Source: Pseudomonas denitrificans (nom. rej.)
Lineage (GTDB): Bacteria; Pseudomonadota; Gammaproteobacteria; Pseudomonadales; Pseudomonadaceae
DNA: 64,000 nucleotides
Direction: 5' to 3'
Assembly: GCF_008807415.1 (NCBI RefSeq)
Contig: NZ_CP043626.1
Location: 2,108,001-2,172,000, forward strand
Part shown: in pieces, positions 1-9,480 of the stretch
Position numbering within the stretch: position 1 is the first letter of the stretch
How the letters are laid out: each line of letters opens with the position of its first letter
The notes under the pieces: model-generated
What the model saw: only the letters and a program-made list of their open reading frames with translations
What the model was told of the DNA's origin: nothing
Database searches by the model: none
Position numbers and translations under genes: made by a program

Positions 1-262
1 CCAGTTCCGGCATTTCCATCTCCACCACATCCCAGGAGACGCTGCCGGTATCGACCTGCACCTTGACCTTGGCCATTTCGCCGTTGAACTCGTCGGCGAT
101 CAGGCGGCTGCCGCTCTGCTGCATGTAGGGCTGGTAGAAGGCCTTGACCTGGGCAGCCTTGTTGGCGCCGCCGTGGGAGACCACGGTGAGGTCGGCGAAG
201 GCAGGGAAAGTCGCCGCGCAACCCAGGGCGCAGGCGATGGAGGAACTCAGGATCTTGTTCAT
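1..262 (-). CDS. ABC transporter periplasmic substrate-binding protein, polyamine type (partial, N-terminal part)
   Basis: The first 87 residues of a secreted protein whose C-terminal part lies before the window. It opens with MNKILSSS, a hydrophobic stretch and an ALA-like cleavage region ending in FADLTVVSHGG. Motifs such as VKAFYQPYM, DEFNGEMAKVK and VDTGSVSWDVVEME align by eye with the second binding protein of this window (25323–26351), which has AFYKPFEKKEG, GEYNGEMGKIK and VDTGGVNWDVVQVE. Both look like PotD/PotF-type (spermidine/putrescine) solute-binding proteins. The gene is divergent from the PucR-type regulator and sits near an FAD amine oxidoreductase, which suits uptake of an amine or polyamine. 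The exact ligand cannot be told from this fragment. Confidence 0.85.
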   Translation of the reverse strand, partial: MNKILSSSIACALGCAATFPAFADLTVVSHGGANKAAQVKAFYQPYMQQSGSRLIADEFNGEMAKVKVQVDTGSVSWDVVEMEMPEL

Positions 263-525
263 TGTTATGGTCTCCGGTGAGTAGACGGCCCGCCTCGCGG
301 CAGGCGGCGCCATCCGGGGCCTCCAAGGGCTCGCATGGCGCACTGCCAGCTAGTCTTGGGGCCGCCGCCAGGCTCCACAATCAGACGGAACTACAATTCG
401 GAAGGCCCCGCTCGTATCCCGGTACGAAGCCCGCAAGGCTCGCTCAAGCCAGGCGCGACAGGGCCTCGCGCTTGGTGGCATGCTTGCCGGCCCGATCGAT
501 CGTCACTCCTGCCCGCGGACCCGCC

Positions 526-2013
526 ATGCCATTCCATATCCAGGACATCCTCGACAACGCTTCCCTGCGCACCCGCCTGCTCGGCGGCAGCGAAGGCGTC
601 GGCCGGCGCCTGCGCTGGGCGCATGTGTGCGAGCTGGCGGACCCAACCGAGTGGCTGGGCGAAGGGGACCTGCTGATGACCACCGGCATCGGCATTCCCG
701 CCCAGGCCCAGGCGCAACGGGATTACCTGCAACGCCTGGCCGCGGCACGCATCTCGGGCCTGATGATCGGTGAGAACATGCAGGCCCCGGCGGATATCCA
801 GGCCCTGCAGGACGAAGCCTGCCAGCTGGGTTTCCCACTGCTGATGACTGATTACGCGGTGCCCTTCTCCGCCGTGACCCGCGCCATCGTCGACGCCAGC
901 AAGCAGGAAGAACACGAGCGCCGCAGCGCCGTGACGCGCATCTATGAAAGCGCCCGCATCGGCCTGCGCGGTCTCGGCCTCGCCGGGCTTTTGCGCCGGT
1001 TGTGCAGCGACGTGCGCGCGCAGCTGTTCCTGTTCGACTCGGCGACGCTGCAACCCTGGCAGGAAGGCCTGCCGCCGCTGCCGGCCAGCTGGCGGGCAAC
1101 CCTCGCCCAGCGCCGCTCGGTGCCGGACACCGTGACCCGCTGCAGCAATGGCGAGCAGGAAGCGCTGGTGATGCCGCTGCCGTCGCTGACCACCTGCGAA
1201 ATCCTCGCCACCGGCGGCGAGCTGCTCGACTACGGCCTGCTGCATCACATCGTGGCGGTACTGGGGATCGAGCTGGAGCGCGCCCAGGTCGAGCACGAAC
1301 GCATGCTGCGGCTGGGTTCGGAACTGCTGGACGATCTGCTGCAGCAGCGCCTCACCGAGCGCGCCGCGCAGGAACGGCTGGCGCAGCTGAATTGCCCGGT
1401 GGATGCCGCCTGCCTGGTGCTGGCGCGCGCCGCCGGCGAGCTGCCGCAACACTGGCAGCAGCGACTTCAGCGACTGGGAATGGGCCTGCTGGTGCGACAC
1501 CAGGGCAACGAACTGATCCTGCTGCTGAGCGATCCGGCGCAGGCCGCAACGCTGCAGGCCGAGCTGGACTGCACCCTGGGTCACAGCAATCCGTTGGGCC
1601 ATGCATTGCGGGCGGTGGAAGCCCTGCGCGAGGCGCGCCTCGCGCTGGCCCATGCCAACCACCAGCGCCCGCTGGTGGCCTATGCCGATGCCCAGGGCGA
1701 GCAGTCCTGGCTGCCGGCGAGCCTGGAGGAAGCACGGCGTGTGCATCGCCGGGTACTCGGTGCGCTGGCGGATTACGATGCGCAACAGGGTGGCCAGTTG
1801 CAGCACACCCTGCGCGTCTTCCTCGAGCAGAACCGTTCCTGGCAGAAGGCCGCACAACGGCTCAACGTGCACAAGCAGACGCTGGTCTACCGCATCCGCC
1901 GCATCGAGGAAATCACCGAGCGTTCGCTGGACTGCACCGAGGACGTGGCCGTCCTCTGGATCGCGCTGCGCTCGGCGCAGATTGCCGGCATGGACGCCGG
2001 GATCAGGGAATGA
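526..2013 (+). CDS. PucR family transcriptional regulator
   Basis: A 495-residue regulator starting at MPFHIQDILDN. A longer open frame upstream has no gene-like content and would overlap the promoter region of the divergent binding-protein gene, so this ATG is preferred. The N-terminal ~120 residues fit the PucR (purine catabolism regulator) sensory domain (GEGDLLMTTGIGIP). The C-terminus carries the PucR-type helix-turn-helix at about residues 446–465 (LNVHKQTLVYRIRRIEEITE). Members of the family activate purine, amino-acid or amine catabolic genes in response to a metabolite. Its place between a polyamine-type binding protein and an FAD amine oxidoreductase with a cupin suggests it controls those genes. 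Its 3' end overlaps the convergent cupin gene by 11 bp. Confidence 0.88.
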   Translation: MPFHIQDILDNASLRTRLLGGSEGVGRRLRWAHVCELADPTEWLGEGDLLMTTGIGIPAQAQAQRDYLQRLAAARISGLMIGENMQAPADIQALQDEACQLGFPLLMTDYAVPFSAVTRAIVDASKQEEHERRSAVTRIYESARIGLRGLGLAGLLRRLCSDVRAQLFLFDSATLQPWQEGLPPLPASWRATLAQRRSVPDTVTRCSNGEQEALVMPLPSLTTCEILATGGELLDYGLLHHIVAVLGIELERAQVEHERMLRLGSELLDDLLQQRLTERAAQERLAQLNCPVDAACLVLARAAGELPQHWQQRLQRLGMGLLVRHQGNELILLLSDPAQAATLQAELDCTLGHSNPLGHALRAVEALREARLALAHANHQRPLVAYADAQGEQSWLPASLEEARRVHRRVLGALADYDAQQGGQLQHTLRVFLEQNRSWQKAAQRLNVHKQTLVYRIRRIEEITERSLDCTEDVAVLWIALRSAQIAGMDAGIRE

Positions 2014-2347
2014 TCACGAAGCTCTTGCGCACGGTCTCGCGGATGTCCCAGGTGCCCTGACAGTTCGCCGGGAACAGCACGGCGTCGCCGGCGCGCAGTT
2101 CGATCGGCTCGCCGTCGTCCGGGATGAACAGGCAGTGGCCGCTGATGAAGTGGCTGAATTCCCGCGACAGCACCTGGCGCCGCCAGCGGCCGGGCGTGCA
2201 TTCCCAGACACCGGTGAGCAGGCCGCCCTCGCCTTCCTCGGCGTGGGTCGCGGCGATGGATACCGGAGTGCCCAGGGGTTCCTTCACCGGCTGCGGCGCC
2301 GGCAGTTCGAGTCCGGCGGTGCCGGTGAGCAGGATCGGTTGGGGCAT
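2003..2347 (-). CDS. Cupin domain protein (DUF861 / EutQ-like)
   Basis: A 114-residue single-domain cupin starting at MPQPILLTG. The core shows the usual cupin order: CTPGRWRRQVLSREF, then EFSHFISGHCLFIPDDGEPIELRAG spread over two strands, then DAVLFPANCQGTWDIRETVRKSFVII. Small DUF861 cupins of this type commonly accompany gamma-glutamyl-polyamine or amine catabolic oxidoreductases; their biochemical role is not established. It starts 11 bp after the stop of the FAD oxidoreductase on the same strand, so the two are very probably one operon. The longer open frame upstream overlaps the oxidoreductase and is not used. Confidence 0.85.
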   Translation of the reverse strand: MPQPILLTGTAGLELPAPQPVKEPLGTPVSIAATHAEEGEGGLLTGVWECTPGRWRRQVLSREFSHFISGHCLFIPDDGEPIELRAGDAVLFPANCQGTWDIRETVRKSFVIIP

Positions 2348-2358
2348 GGTTCTTTCTC

Positions 2359-3744
2359 CTAAAGGTCCTTGTCTTCGAGCCCTGCCGGGGCGAAGCCGGC
2401 CAGGGTGCGGTCGAGCCAGGCGCCCTTGCGGTTCTGCGCCTCGGCCTGTTCCTTGCGTTGCACCGCGCCGCGCACCATCAGGCCGCCGACGTAGCGCACC
2501 GGTTCGAGCGGGAAGCGCTTGGGCTGCCGGCCGACCAGGCCGCAACGGCTCCATTCGTCATCGATACCCAGCGCCAGGCTGGCGAGGATGCGCCCGCCCA
2601 GGCGGCTCGGGCCGACGCCGTTGCCGCTCCAGCCGATGCCGTAGACGATGTGCGGCGCGCCCTCCAGGTGGCCGAACACCGGCAGGCTGTCGTAGGTACG
2701 GTCGATGGGGCCGGACCAGCTGTGGGTCACCGGCACGTCGTCCAGTTGCGGGTAGGTGCGGCGCAGGTCCTGCTCGGTGTCTTCGCTGAGCTGCGGGTTG
2801 TGGTCGTAGCTCTCGTCGATGCGACTGGCGAAGCTGATCATCCCGGTGCCCTTGCCGAAGGCGATGCGGCCGTCCTGCGTGGTGCGGTAGTAGTCGACCA
2901 TCAGCTGCGAATCGGTGATGGCTTCGCCACCGGTCCAGCCGATCTGCTCCAGGCGCTCCGGGATCGGCGCGGTGGCGACCACGGTGCTGGTCACCGGCAG
3001 GATGGTACGGCGCAGTTCGGGAATCGCCGCCGCCCAGGCGTTGGTCGCCATCACCACTTTCGGTGCGCGCAGTTCGCCGCCGGGGGTGCGGATCACCGCC
3101 GGCCGGCCACGCTCCAGGCTGAGCATGGGGGTGTTCTCGAAGATGCGCACGCCCTTCTCCAGCGCCACCCGGCGCAGGCCGCGCACCAGACGGGCCGGCT
3201 GTACCGTGGCGTTGCTGGCTTCGAGCACGCCTTCGAGGTGCTTGGCGGAGCCCGCGCGGCGCGCCACTTCGCTGTTGGAGAGTGACTGGAACACCGGCTC
3301 GCCAAGGCGCTCGCAGGTCTGCTGCACGCCCTTCCAGGCACCGCGCTGGGCGTCGGTGGTGGCAGTCCACAACCAGCCGGCACGGCGGAAGTGCGCGTCA
3401 ATGTCGTGGGCCTTGCAGAACGCTTCGATCTCACCGATGGCCGCTGCCGAGGCGCGGGCCAGGCGCAGTGCCTCGTCCTTGCCGCACTGCGCGGCCAGCG
3501 AACTGATCTTCGGCCACCAGGACATGACGAAGCCGCCGTTGCGCCCAGAGGCGCCGCCGCCACAGATGTCGCGCTCGATGATGGCGATACGGCAATCAGG
3601 CTTGAGCTCGAGCAGGCGCAGCGCAGTCCAGAGGCCGACGAAGCCGCCGCCGACGATGGCCACATCGACTTCAAGCGGGCCTTCCAGCGCAGGCAGCGGA
3701 GTGAGCTCGGAGGCGATTTCCTCCAGCCACAGGGAACGTTTCAT
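2359..3744 (-). CDS. FAD-dependent amine oxidoreductase (DAO family, PuuB/PauB-like)
   Basis: A 461-residue flavoprotein of the D-amino-acid oxidase superfamily, started at MKRSLWLEE. The dinucleotide-binding motif GGGFVG lies at residues 32–37, followed by the acidic end of the second strand (IIERD) and the FAD-contacting block GGGASGRNGGFVMSWW. C-terminal IVYGIGWSGNGVGPSRLGGR is typical of the family. Relatives include gamma-glutamylputrescine oxidase (PuuB) and the PauB enzymes of Pseudomonas polyamine catabolism, which deaminate amines to aldehydes with release of H2O2 or transfer of electrons. It is cotranscribed with the cupin and lies near a polyamine-type binding protein and a PucR regulator. 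The substrate is inferred, not shown. Confidence 0.85.
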   Translation of the reverse strand: MKRSLWLEEIASELTPLPALEGPLEVDVAIVGGGFVGLWTALRLLELKPDCRIAIIERDICGGGASGRNGGFVMSWWPKISSLAAQCGKDEALRLARASAAAIGEIEAFCKAHDIDAHFRRAGWLWTATTDAQRGAWKGVQQTCERLGEPVFQSLSNSEVARRAGSAKHLEGVLEASNATVQPARLVRGLRRVALEKGVRIFENTPMLSLERGRPAVIRTPGGELRAPKVVMATNAWAAAIPELRRTILPVTSTVVATAPIPERLEQIGWTGGEAITDSQLMVDYYRTTQDGRIAFGKGTGMISFASRIDESYDHNPQLSEDTEQDLRRTYPQLDDVPVTHSWSGPIDRTYDSLPVFGHLEGAPHIVYGIGWSGNGVGPSRLGGRILASLALGIDDEWSRCGLVGRQPKRFPLEPVRYVGGLMVRGAVQRKEQAEAQNRKGAWLDRTLAGFAPAGLEDKDL

Positions 3745-3877
3745 GTGCGGATTCCAGGTGAACGGTAGTGGCGCCACTGTCCTGCGTCAGGCCAGTGGCG
3801 AACAATCGTCCATTCCATGCAATCCGGGGAAAGGCCTCATACGAAGATATGAAGCCGGGGCGCTGCGGCCGGTGATA

Positions 3878-4501
3878 TCAGGCCTTGGGCTTCTTCGGCG
3901 CCAGGCCCGGCTTGGAGAACTTCACGATCAGCCAGTTATCGGACTTGCCGTGCTTCACCGTGACCTCGGCCACGCGGATGCTCGACGGCACCGTGGCCAG
4001 TACCTGGCGGGCGTCGAGGCCCGGCTTGATGTACTTGTCGAGCTGCTCGTAGAGCCGGTAGCTGATCATCCCGCTGCGCAGCGCATGGGTCTCGAAGTCG
4101 CCGATGGCCTTGGCGTCGGCCTCGGTGCGGTTCGGGTTGAGGGTGTGCGCCAGCACGTCGACCACGTTCTTGTCGTCGGCGATGGCCACCAGCATGAAGC
4201 GTTTGGCCACTTCCTGCAGTACGCGCCGGTAGGCGGCATCGTTGTATTCGCTGTACAGCACCGCCTCGACCAGCTTCTGCTTGTCGAAGGTCAGCGCCAG
4301 GCGGAAGCGCGTGCCGGCGTAGTCCACGCCATCCTTGCAGCGCGCGGTGACGCCCATGGGCTGCAGGCATTCGACGAAGCCCTGCTGCTTGCCGAAGCCC
4401 TTCTGCGCCGCGCCGTAGTTGTACTTGCCGAACAGCGGATCAGCCGCCGACGCCATGCCCGCCACGCACATCAACAGTGCGCCCATTGCCCATCTGCCCA
4501 T
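3878..4501 (-). CDS. Secreted hypothetical protein
   Basis: A 207-residue protein with a clear signal peptide (hydrophobic ALLMCVAGMASAA, cleavage after ASA). The mature part begins DPLFGKYNYG. It has two cysteines (ECLQP, ARCKDG) that could form a disulphide and a Lys/Pro-rich tail ending KKPKA. I do not recognise a family. A TTG two codons upstream (4507) and an ATG at 4486 are alternative starts; the ATG at 4501 has a weak purine-rich stretch before it. It lies downstream of the TonB-dependent receptor on the same strand, with a gap of about 100 bp, so it could be cotranscribed. Confidence 0.75.
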   Translation of the reverse strand: MGRWAMGALLMCVAGMASAADPLFGKYNYGAAQKGFGKQQGFVECLQPMGVTARCKDGVDYAGTRFRLALTFDKQKLVEAVLYSEYNDAAYRRVLQEVAKRFMLVAIADDKNVVDVLAHTLNPNRTEADAKAIGDFETHALRSGMISYRLYEQLDKYIKPGLDARQVLATVPSSIRVAEVTVKHGKSDNWLIVKFSKPGLAPKKPKA

Positions 4502-4609
4502 TACCAACTCGTCCCACGCAATCCAAAGGACGCGAGGATAGAGGATTCAGGGGCCTTGTGGCGCCCCGCAGACGACAATCGGAACATTGGAAGGCGATCC
4601 GGCGGCGAC

Positions 4610-6736
4610 TCAATCGAACCGGTATTCCAGCCCAGCCCCCGCATACCACGAGCGCCCCGGCGCCGCCTCGTAGTAACGCCCGTTGCTGTCGCCGACGATC
4701 ACCGAACCGACGTACTGGCGATCCAGCAGGTTGTCCAGGCGCACCAGCTGGTGAAAGGTCCAGGGCCCGACGTGCTGCTCGAAGCGGGTGCGCCAGTTGA
4801 ACACCGCATAGCTGGGGGCCGGCTTGTCCTCGTTGCTGTCCTCAACATAGACCTTGCTGCGGTACTGGCCTTCGAAGCCCATGCTGATGCCATCCTGCGG
4901 CTTCCACACCAGCTCGCCGAACAGGCTGCTGCCGGGCACACCGGGCAGGTGGTTGCCCTTCTCGATGGTACTGCCGCTTTCGACGAAGTCCTCGTCGTAG
5001 GTGGCGTCGAGGCGCGTGTAAGCCAGGTTGGCCTGCCAGTGTTCGGACAGGTCGCTCTGCACGCCCAGCTCGAAACCCCGGCGCAGGGTCTTGCCGGCGT
5101 TCTGGTAACTGGTGCGGCCGCCGCTGGAGCTGGCGACGACGATCTCGTCGTCGGTGCGTATCTCGAAGATCGCCGCGTTGACCCGCGTATTACCGGCGAC
5201 CCTGGCCTTCAGACCGACCTCATACTGGGTACTGGTGGCCGGGTCGAGGCCGAAGTTGAAACTCTCGCTCAGGCCCGGCGCGTAGGCCATCTCGGCCTGG
5301 GTCGGGGTCTCGAAACCCTTGCCGGCGCTGACGTAGCCGTGCAGTTCGGGAGTGAAGGCGTACATCACAGAGAACGAAGGGTTGTTCTGCTGGTACTTCT
5401 TCGAGCCGCTGGAGTCGCCGTTGGCCAGGTAGCGATCGTCCACTTCCATTTTCATGGTGCTGTGCCGCAGGCCGGCGTCGAAGGTCCAGTTACCCAGTTC
5501 CCAGCGCGCCTGCACGTAGGGGTCTAGGCTGGTGGCGATGTCGTTCTCGTTGCGCCGCATCTCGCCCTTCACGCCCAACTGGTCGCCGCTGAAGTTCTGG
5601 AAGCCCTTGCGGTCATCCTCGCTGCGGTCGTAGTCCACCCCGGTGGTGACGGTCAGCTCGCCCGGCACGCCGTGCACCGGCTGGATCCAGCGCAGGGTGC
5701 CACCGTGGAATTCGCGGTCGAAGTCCACCACGCCACCGCCGCGCTGGGAGTTGGAAGCCACCGTCCTGGGGATCGACAGGTACTGCACCACGCTGCGCTG
5801 GCCGGCGTAGAGGTTGAACTGCAGGGTCGCATCGCCGAAATAGCGCTCGTAGTTCATGCCCAGCTGCTGGTGATCGATGCTCTTGCGCGTGTTGTACAGC
5901 TCGGCACCCGGAGCGACGGAGCGCGGGTCGTGCTTATAGCCGTCCCAGGTCTGGCCCAGCGGGTCCTGCGTATTGTTCTGCTCCAGGCTGCTGTAGATCA
6001 GCGCCATCCGGCTGTCTTCGTCGGGTTTGAAGTTGAGCTTGGCGAAGGTCTGGTCGCGGCGCGCAGCGCTGTGGTCGCGGTAGCCGTCGGTGTCCATGCG
6101 CGAGGCATCGAGCAGGAAACCAGCCTGGTCGGTGCCGCCTTCGGCATACAGGTGGTTCTTGTTGAAGCCGTCGCTGCCGAAGGTGGTTTCCGCGCCAACC
6201 TTCGGCGCCCCGTAACCGTCGCGGGAGAACATCTGGATCACCCCGCCACTGTTGCTGCCGTAGAGCGTCGAGGCCGGGCCGCGCAGGACTTCGATGCGGT
6301 CGGCGACGTCGAGGTTCAGCGTCGCCGCCTGGCCCTGGCCGTCCGGCGTGCTGGCGGGGATGCCGTCGCTGAGCAGCTTCAGACCGCGAATGCCGAAGGC
6401 CGAGCGCGCGCCGTAGCCACGGGAGGAAATCTGCAGGTCCTGGGCGTAGTTCTGGCGGTTCTGCACCACCAGGCCGGGCACCCGCTGCAGCACTTCGGAG
6501 GCATTGACGCCGAGCTGGCCGTCGCTGAGCTGCGGCTGCTGCACGGTGTCGATGGAAAACGGCAGGTCGAAGCTCGACACCGGCGCGTAGGCGCCCGTCA
6601 CCACCATGGGTTCGGCCAGGGCTTGCTCGGCGCTCTGCGGGTCGGCGGCGCGGGCCAGCTGGCCGTGGGTGACGCCGCAGATCAGCAGCGGCAGCAGTTT
6701 GAGTCGGGCGGGCACAACGGAGCGGGAAACAGGCAC
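4610..6736 (-). CDS. TonB-dependent outer-membrane receptor (YncD/PqqU-like)
   Basis: A 708-residue TonB-dependent receptor. A signal peptide (PLLICGVTHGQLARA) is followed by a TonB-box-like EPMVVTG near residues 42–48, a plug domain (SEVLQRVPGLVV, SSRGYGARSAFGIRG, VLRGPASTLYGSNSGGVI) and a 22-strand-type barrel ending in the expected aromatic YRFD. The start is GTG at 6736 with no strong ribosome site; a GTG seven codons later is possible. It is divergent from gcd. I recall a receptor in the same position in P. aeruginosa, and E. coli YncD (PqqU) as a PQQ importer. Since glucose dehydrogenase needs PQQ, import of that cofactor is a reasonable inference; an iron chelate remains possible. Confidence 0.85.
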   Translation of the reverse strand: MPVSRSVVPARLKLLPLLICGVTHGQLARAADPQSAEQALAEPMVVTGAYAPVSSFDLPFSIDTVQQPQLSDGQLGVNASEVLQRVPGLVVQNRQNYAQDLQISSRGYGARSAFGIRGLKLLSDGIPASTPDGQGQAATLNLDVADRIEVLRGPASTLYGSNSGGVIQMFSRDGYGAPKVGAETTFGSDGFNKNHLYAEGGTDQAGFLLDASRMDTDGYRDHSAARRDQTFAKLNFKPDEDSRMALIYSSLEQNNTQDPLGQTWDGYKHDPRSVAPGAELYNTRKSIDHQQLGMNYERYFGDATLQFNLYAGQRSVVQYLSIPRTVASNSQRGGGVVDFDREFHGGTLRWIQPVHGVPGELTVTTGVDYDRSEDDRKGFQNFSGDQLGVKGEMRRNENDIATSLDPYVQARWELGNWTFDAGLRHSTMKMEVDDRYLANGDSSGSKKYQQNNPSFSVMYAFTPELHGYVSAGKGFETPTQAEMAYAPGLSESFNFGLDPATSTQYEVGLKARVAGNTRVNAAIFEIRTDDEIVVASSSGGRTSYQNAGKTLRRGFELGVQSDLSEHWQANLAYTRLDATYDEDFVESGSTIEKGNHLPGVPGSSLFGELVWKPQDGISMGFEGQYRSKVYVEDSNEDKPAPSYAVFNWRTRFEQHVGPWTFHQLVRLDNLLDRQYVGSVIVGDSNGRYYEAAPGRSWYAGAGLEYRFD

Positions 6737-6888
6737 GGCGGCTAGGATTCTTCTGTAGGACCGAGCAGCGATGCTGCCAGTCTCGGCAGCCTCTGCACAG
6801 AGGGTTGATCGGTCGGGATGTTGCGGAAAATGAGCGTGCGAGAGGCTATTTCATTCATCCGGTTTTTTAACTTCGACGTTTGTACCAT

Positions 6889-6917
6889 CTAGTTAATTAG
6901 CTTGCTAAGAGTATAAT
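6889..6917 (+). promoter_or_regulatory. Candidate promoter of gcd
   Basis: A perfect TATAAT at 6912–6917 stands 29 bp before the gcd start, in a locally AT-rich stretch (TAGTTAATTAG at about 6890–6900) that also contains inverted half-sites. No good TTGACA-type -35 is seen at 17 bp, so the promoter probably needs an activator. The region is shared with the divergent TonB receptor gene. Confidence 0.4.
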
Positions 6918-6946
6918 CGGCGAATCCAACAGTGAGAACCTTCTGT

Positions 6947-9373
6947 ATGAAACCGGTACAGCGCGCCTCCCGCGTGAGCACTTTCATCCTCCTCGGCCTG
7001 GGTGTGGTCATCGCCCTCCTCGGCCTCGCCCTGGCCGCCGGCGGCATCCGCCTGGTCAGCCTCGGCGGTTCCTGGTACTTCCTCATCGGCGGTCTGGCCA
7101 TGGCCGTTTCCGGTCTGCTGATCGCCCTTCGCAAGCCGGCCGGCGCCTGGCTGTTCGCCGCCTTCCTGGTGGCAACCGCGGTCTGGGCCGTGGCCGACAC
7201 CGGCCTGGTGTTCTGGCCGCTGTTCTCGCGCCTGTTCATGTTCAGCGCGATCGGCGTGGCAGTTGCGCTGGTCTACCCGCTGCTGGCCCGCTCCGCCGGC
7301 CGCGACGCAGGTCGTGGTGCATACGGCATCGCTGGCGTGCTGGCAGTGCTGGTGGTGATCGCCGCCGGCAACATGTTCGTCGCCCACCCCAGCGTTGCCC
7401 CCACCGGCAAGGGCCCCGGTCTGACACCGGTTGACCCGGCCCACGCGCAGAAGGACTGGGCCCACTACGGCAACACCGAGGGCGGCAGCCGCTTCGCCGC
7501 ACTGGACCAGATCAACCGTGGCAACGTCGACCAGCTCAAGATGGCCTGGACCTACCACACCGGCGACGTGGCGATCAGCGACGGCAATGGCGCGGAAGAC
7601 CAGCTCACCCCGCTGCAGGTCGGCGACAAGGTGTTCATCTGCACCCCGCACAACAACCTGATCGCCCTCGATGCGGACACCGGCAAGGAACTCTGGAAGA
7701 ACGAGATCAACGCCCAGTCCAAGGTCTGGCAGCGCTGCCGTGGCATGGCCTACTTCGATGCCACCAAGGAGATCGCCCAGCCGACCCAGCCCAACAGCTC
7801 GCAGGTCATCGCCGCCAGCGTGCCGGCCGGCGCCAACTGCCAGCGTCGCCTGCTGACCAACACCATCGATGCGCGCCTGATCGCCGTGGACGCCGACACC
7901 GGCGAGTTCTGCCAGGGCTTCGGCAACAATGGCCAGGTCGACCTGAAGGCCGGCCTGGGTGACGTGCCCGATTCCTACTACCAGCTCTCCTCCGCCCCGC
8001 TCATGGCCGGTACCACCGTGGTGGTCGGCGGTCGCGTCGCGGACAACGTCCAGACCGACATGCCCGGTGGCGTGATCCGTGGCTTCGACGTCATCACCGG
8101 CGCCATGCGCTGGGCCTTCGATCCGGGCAACCCGGAAGACAAGGAAGCCCCGGCAGACGGCAAGACCTACGTGCGCAGCACTCCCAACAGCTGGGCGCCG
8201 ATGTCCTACGACCCGGCGATGAATACCGTCTTCCTGCCCATGGGCAGTTCCTCCACCGACATCTATGGCGTGGAGCGCAGCAAGCTCGACCACACCTACG
8301 GCGCCTCGATCCTGGCCCTGGACGCCACCACCGGCGCCGAGAAGTGGGTCTACCAGACCGTGCACAACGACCTCTGGGACTTCGACCTGCCGATGCAGCC
8401 GAGCCTGATCGACTTCACCCGGGACGACGGCAAGACCGTGCCGGCAGTGGTGATCGGCACCAAGGCCGGGCAGATCTATGTGCTCGACCGCGCCACCGGC
8501 AAACCGCTCACCGAGGTGAAGGATGTACCGGTCAAGCCAGGCAACATCCCCAACGAGCCCTACTCGCCGACCCAGCCGAAATCCGTCGGCATGCCGCAGA
8601 TCGGCGCGCAGACCCTCACCGAATCGGACATGTGGGGCGCCACGCCGTATGACCAACTACTGTGCCGCATCGACTTCAAGAAGATGCGCTACGACGGCCT
8701 CTACACCGCGCCGGGTACCGACCTGTCGCTGAGCTTCCCCGGCTCTCTGGGCGGCATGAACTGGGGCAGCCTTTCCACCGACCCGGTGCACGGTTTCATC
8801 TTCGTCAACGATATGCGCCTGGGCCTGTGGATCCAGATGATCCCCTCGGCCAACAAGGGCGCGGCGGCCGGCGGCGGCGAAGCGCTGAACACCGGGATGG
8901 GCGCCGTGCCGCTCAAGGGCACGCCCTACGCGGTGAACAAGAACCGCTTCCTCTCGGTGGCCGGCATCCCGTGCCAGGCGCCGCCGTTCGGTACCCTCAC
9001 CGCCATCGACATGAAGACCCGCCAGGTGGCCTGGCAGGTTCCGGTGGGCACCGTGGAAGACACCGGCCCGCTGGGCATCCGCATGCACCTGCCGATCCCC
9101 ATCGGCCTGCCGACCCTCGGCGGCACGCTGTCCACCCAGGGCGGCCTGGTGTTCATCGCCGGCACCCAGGACTTCTACCTGCGCGCCTACGACAGCGGCA
9201 ACGGCAAGGAAATCTGGAAGGCCCGCCTGCCCGTCGGCAGCCAGGGCGGCCCGATGACCTATGTGTCGCCCAAGACCGGCAAACAGTTCATCGTCATCAC
9301 TGCCGGCGGCGCACGCCAGTCCACCGATCGCGGCGACTACGTAATGGCCTACGCCCTGCCCGACAAGCAGTGA
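6947..9373 (+). CDS. gcd: Membrane-bound quinoprotein (PQQ) glucose dehydrogenase
   Basis: An 808-residue protein; E. coli Gcd has 796. It oxidises glucose to gluconolactone in the periplasm and passes electrons to ubiquinone. About 140 N-terminal residues form a set of membrane segments (FILLGLGVVIALLGLALAAGG, then further hydrophobic blocks). The PQQ eight-bladed propeller follows, beginning near YGNTEGGSRFAALDQI and carrying the repeated W-motifs (LKMAWTYHTGD, LDADTGKELWKN, LDATTGAEKWVYQT, DSGNGKEIWKARL). ATG 6947 is chosen because a GTGAGAA purine stretch lies just before it; a GTG at 6932 is in frame. An OprB-like porin follows after a terminator and a TonB receptor is divergent. This is the direct oxidative route of glucose use in pseudomonads. 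Confidence 0.96.
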   Translation: MKPVQRASRVSTFILLGLGVVIALLGLALAAGGIRLVSLGGSWYFLIGGLAMAVSGLLIALRKPAGAWLFAAFLVATAVWAVADTGLVFWPLFSRLFMFSAIGVAVALVYPLLARSAGRDAGRGAYGIAGVLAVLVVIAAGNMFVAHPSVAPTGKGPGLTPVDPAHAQKDWAHYGNTEGGSRFAALDQINRGNVDQLKMAWTYHTGDVAISDGNGAEDQLTPLQVGDKVFICTPHNNLIALDADTGKELWKNEINAQSKVWQRCRGMAYFDATKEIAQPTQPNSSQVIAASVPAGANCQRRLLTNTIDARLIAVDADTGEFCQGFGNNGQVDLKAGLGDVPDSYYQLSSAPLMAGTTVVVGGRVADNVQTDMPGGVIRGFDVITGAMRWAFDPGNPEDKEAPADGKTYVRSTPNSWAPMSYDPAMNTVFLPMGSSSTDIYGVERSKLDHTYGASILALDATTGAEKWVYQTVHNDLWDFDLPMQPSLIDFTRDDGKTVPAVVIGTKAGQIYVLDRATGKPLTEVKDVPVKPGNIPNEPYSPTQPKSVGMPQIGAQTLTESDMWGATPYDQLLCRIDFKKMRYDGLYTAPGTDLSLSFPGSLGGMNWGSLSTDPVHGFIFVNDMRLGLWIQMIPSANKGAAAGGGEALNTGMGAVPLKGTPYAVNKNRFLSVAGIPCQAPPFGTLTAIDMKTRQVAWQVPVGTVEDTGPLGIRMHLPIPIGLPTLGGTLSTQGGLVFIAGTQDFYLRAYDSGNGKEIWKARLPVGSQGGPMTYVSPKTGKQFIVITAGGARQSTDRGDYVMAYALPDKQ

Positions 9374-9426
9374 GCGGCCCGGCCTGACGATCCCATCGCG
9401 CCCGCCTCGTGCGGGCGTCTCCTTCC

Positions 9427-9456
9427 GGCGCGGCACTACCACCGCGCCTTTTTTTA
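9427..9456 (+). terminator. Rho-independent terminator after gcd
   Basis: Stem GGCGCGG (9427–9433) pairs with CCGCGCC (9442–9448) and is followed by seven T. A second GC hairpin (CGCCCGC/GCGGGCG) lies just before it. The terminator sits only about 25 bp before the oprB-like start, so read-through must be partial, or the porin has its own promoter. Confidence 0.8.
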
Positions 9457-9480
9457 TTCGCTTCACGTTCAGGAAATCCC

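Noticed and set aside
2915..5527. 870-codon plus-strand open frame
   Set aside because: It lies antisense to the FAD oxidoreductase, the secreted hypothetical protein and the TonB receptor and has the Ala/Arg/Val-rich composition of a high-GC shadow frame.
6905..8656. 583-codon minus-strand open frame
   Set aside because: It is antisense to gcd, which has clear PQQ-dehydrogenase motifs. His/Gly/Ala-rich shadow composition.
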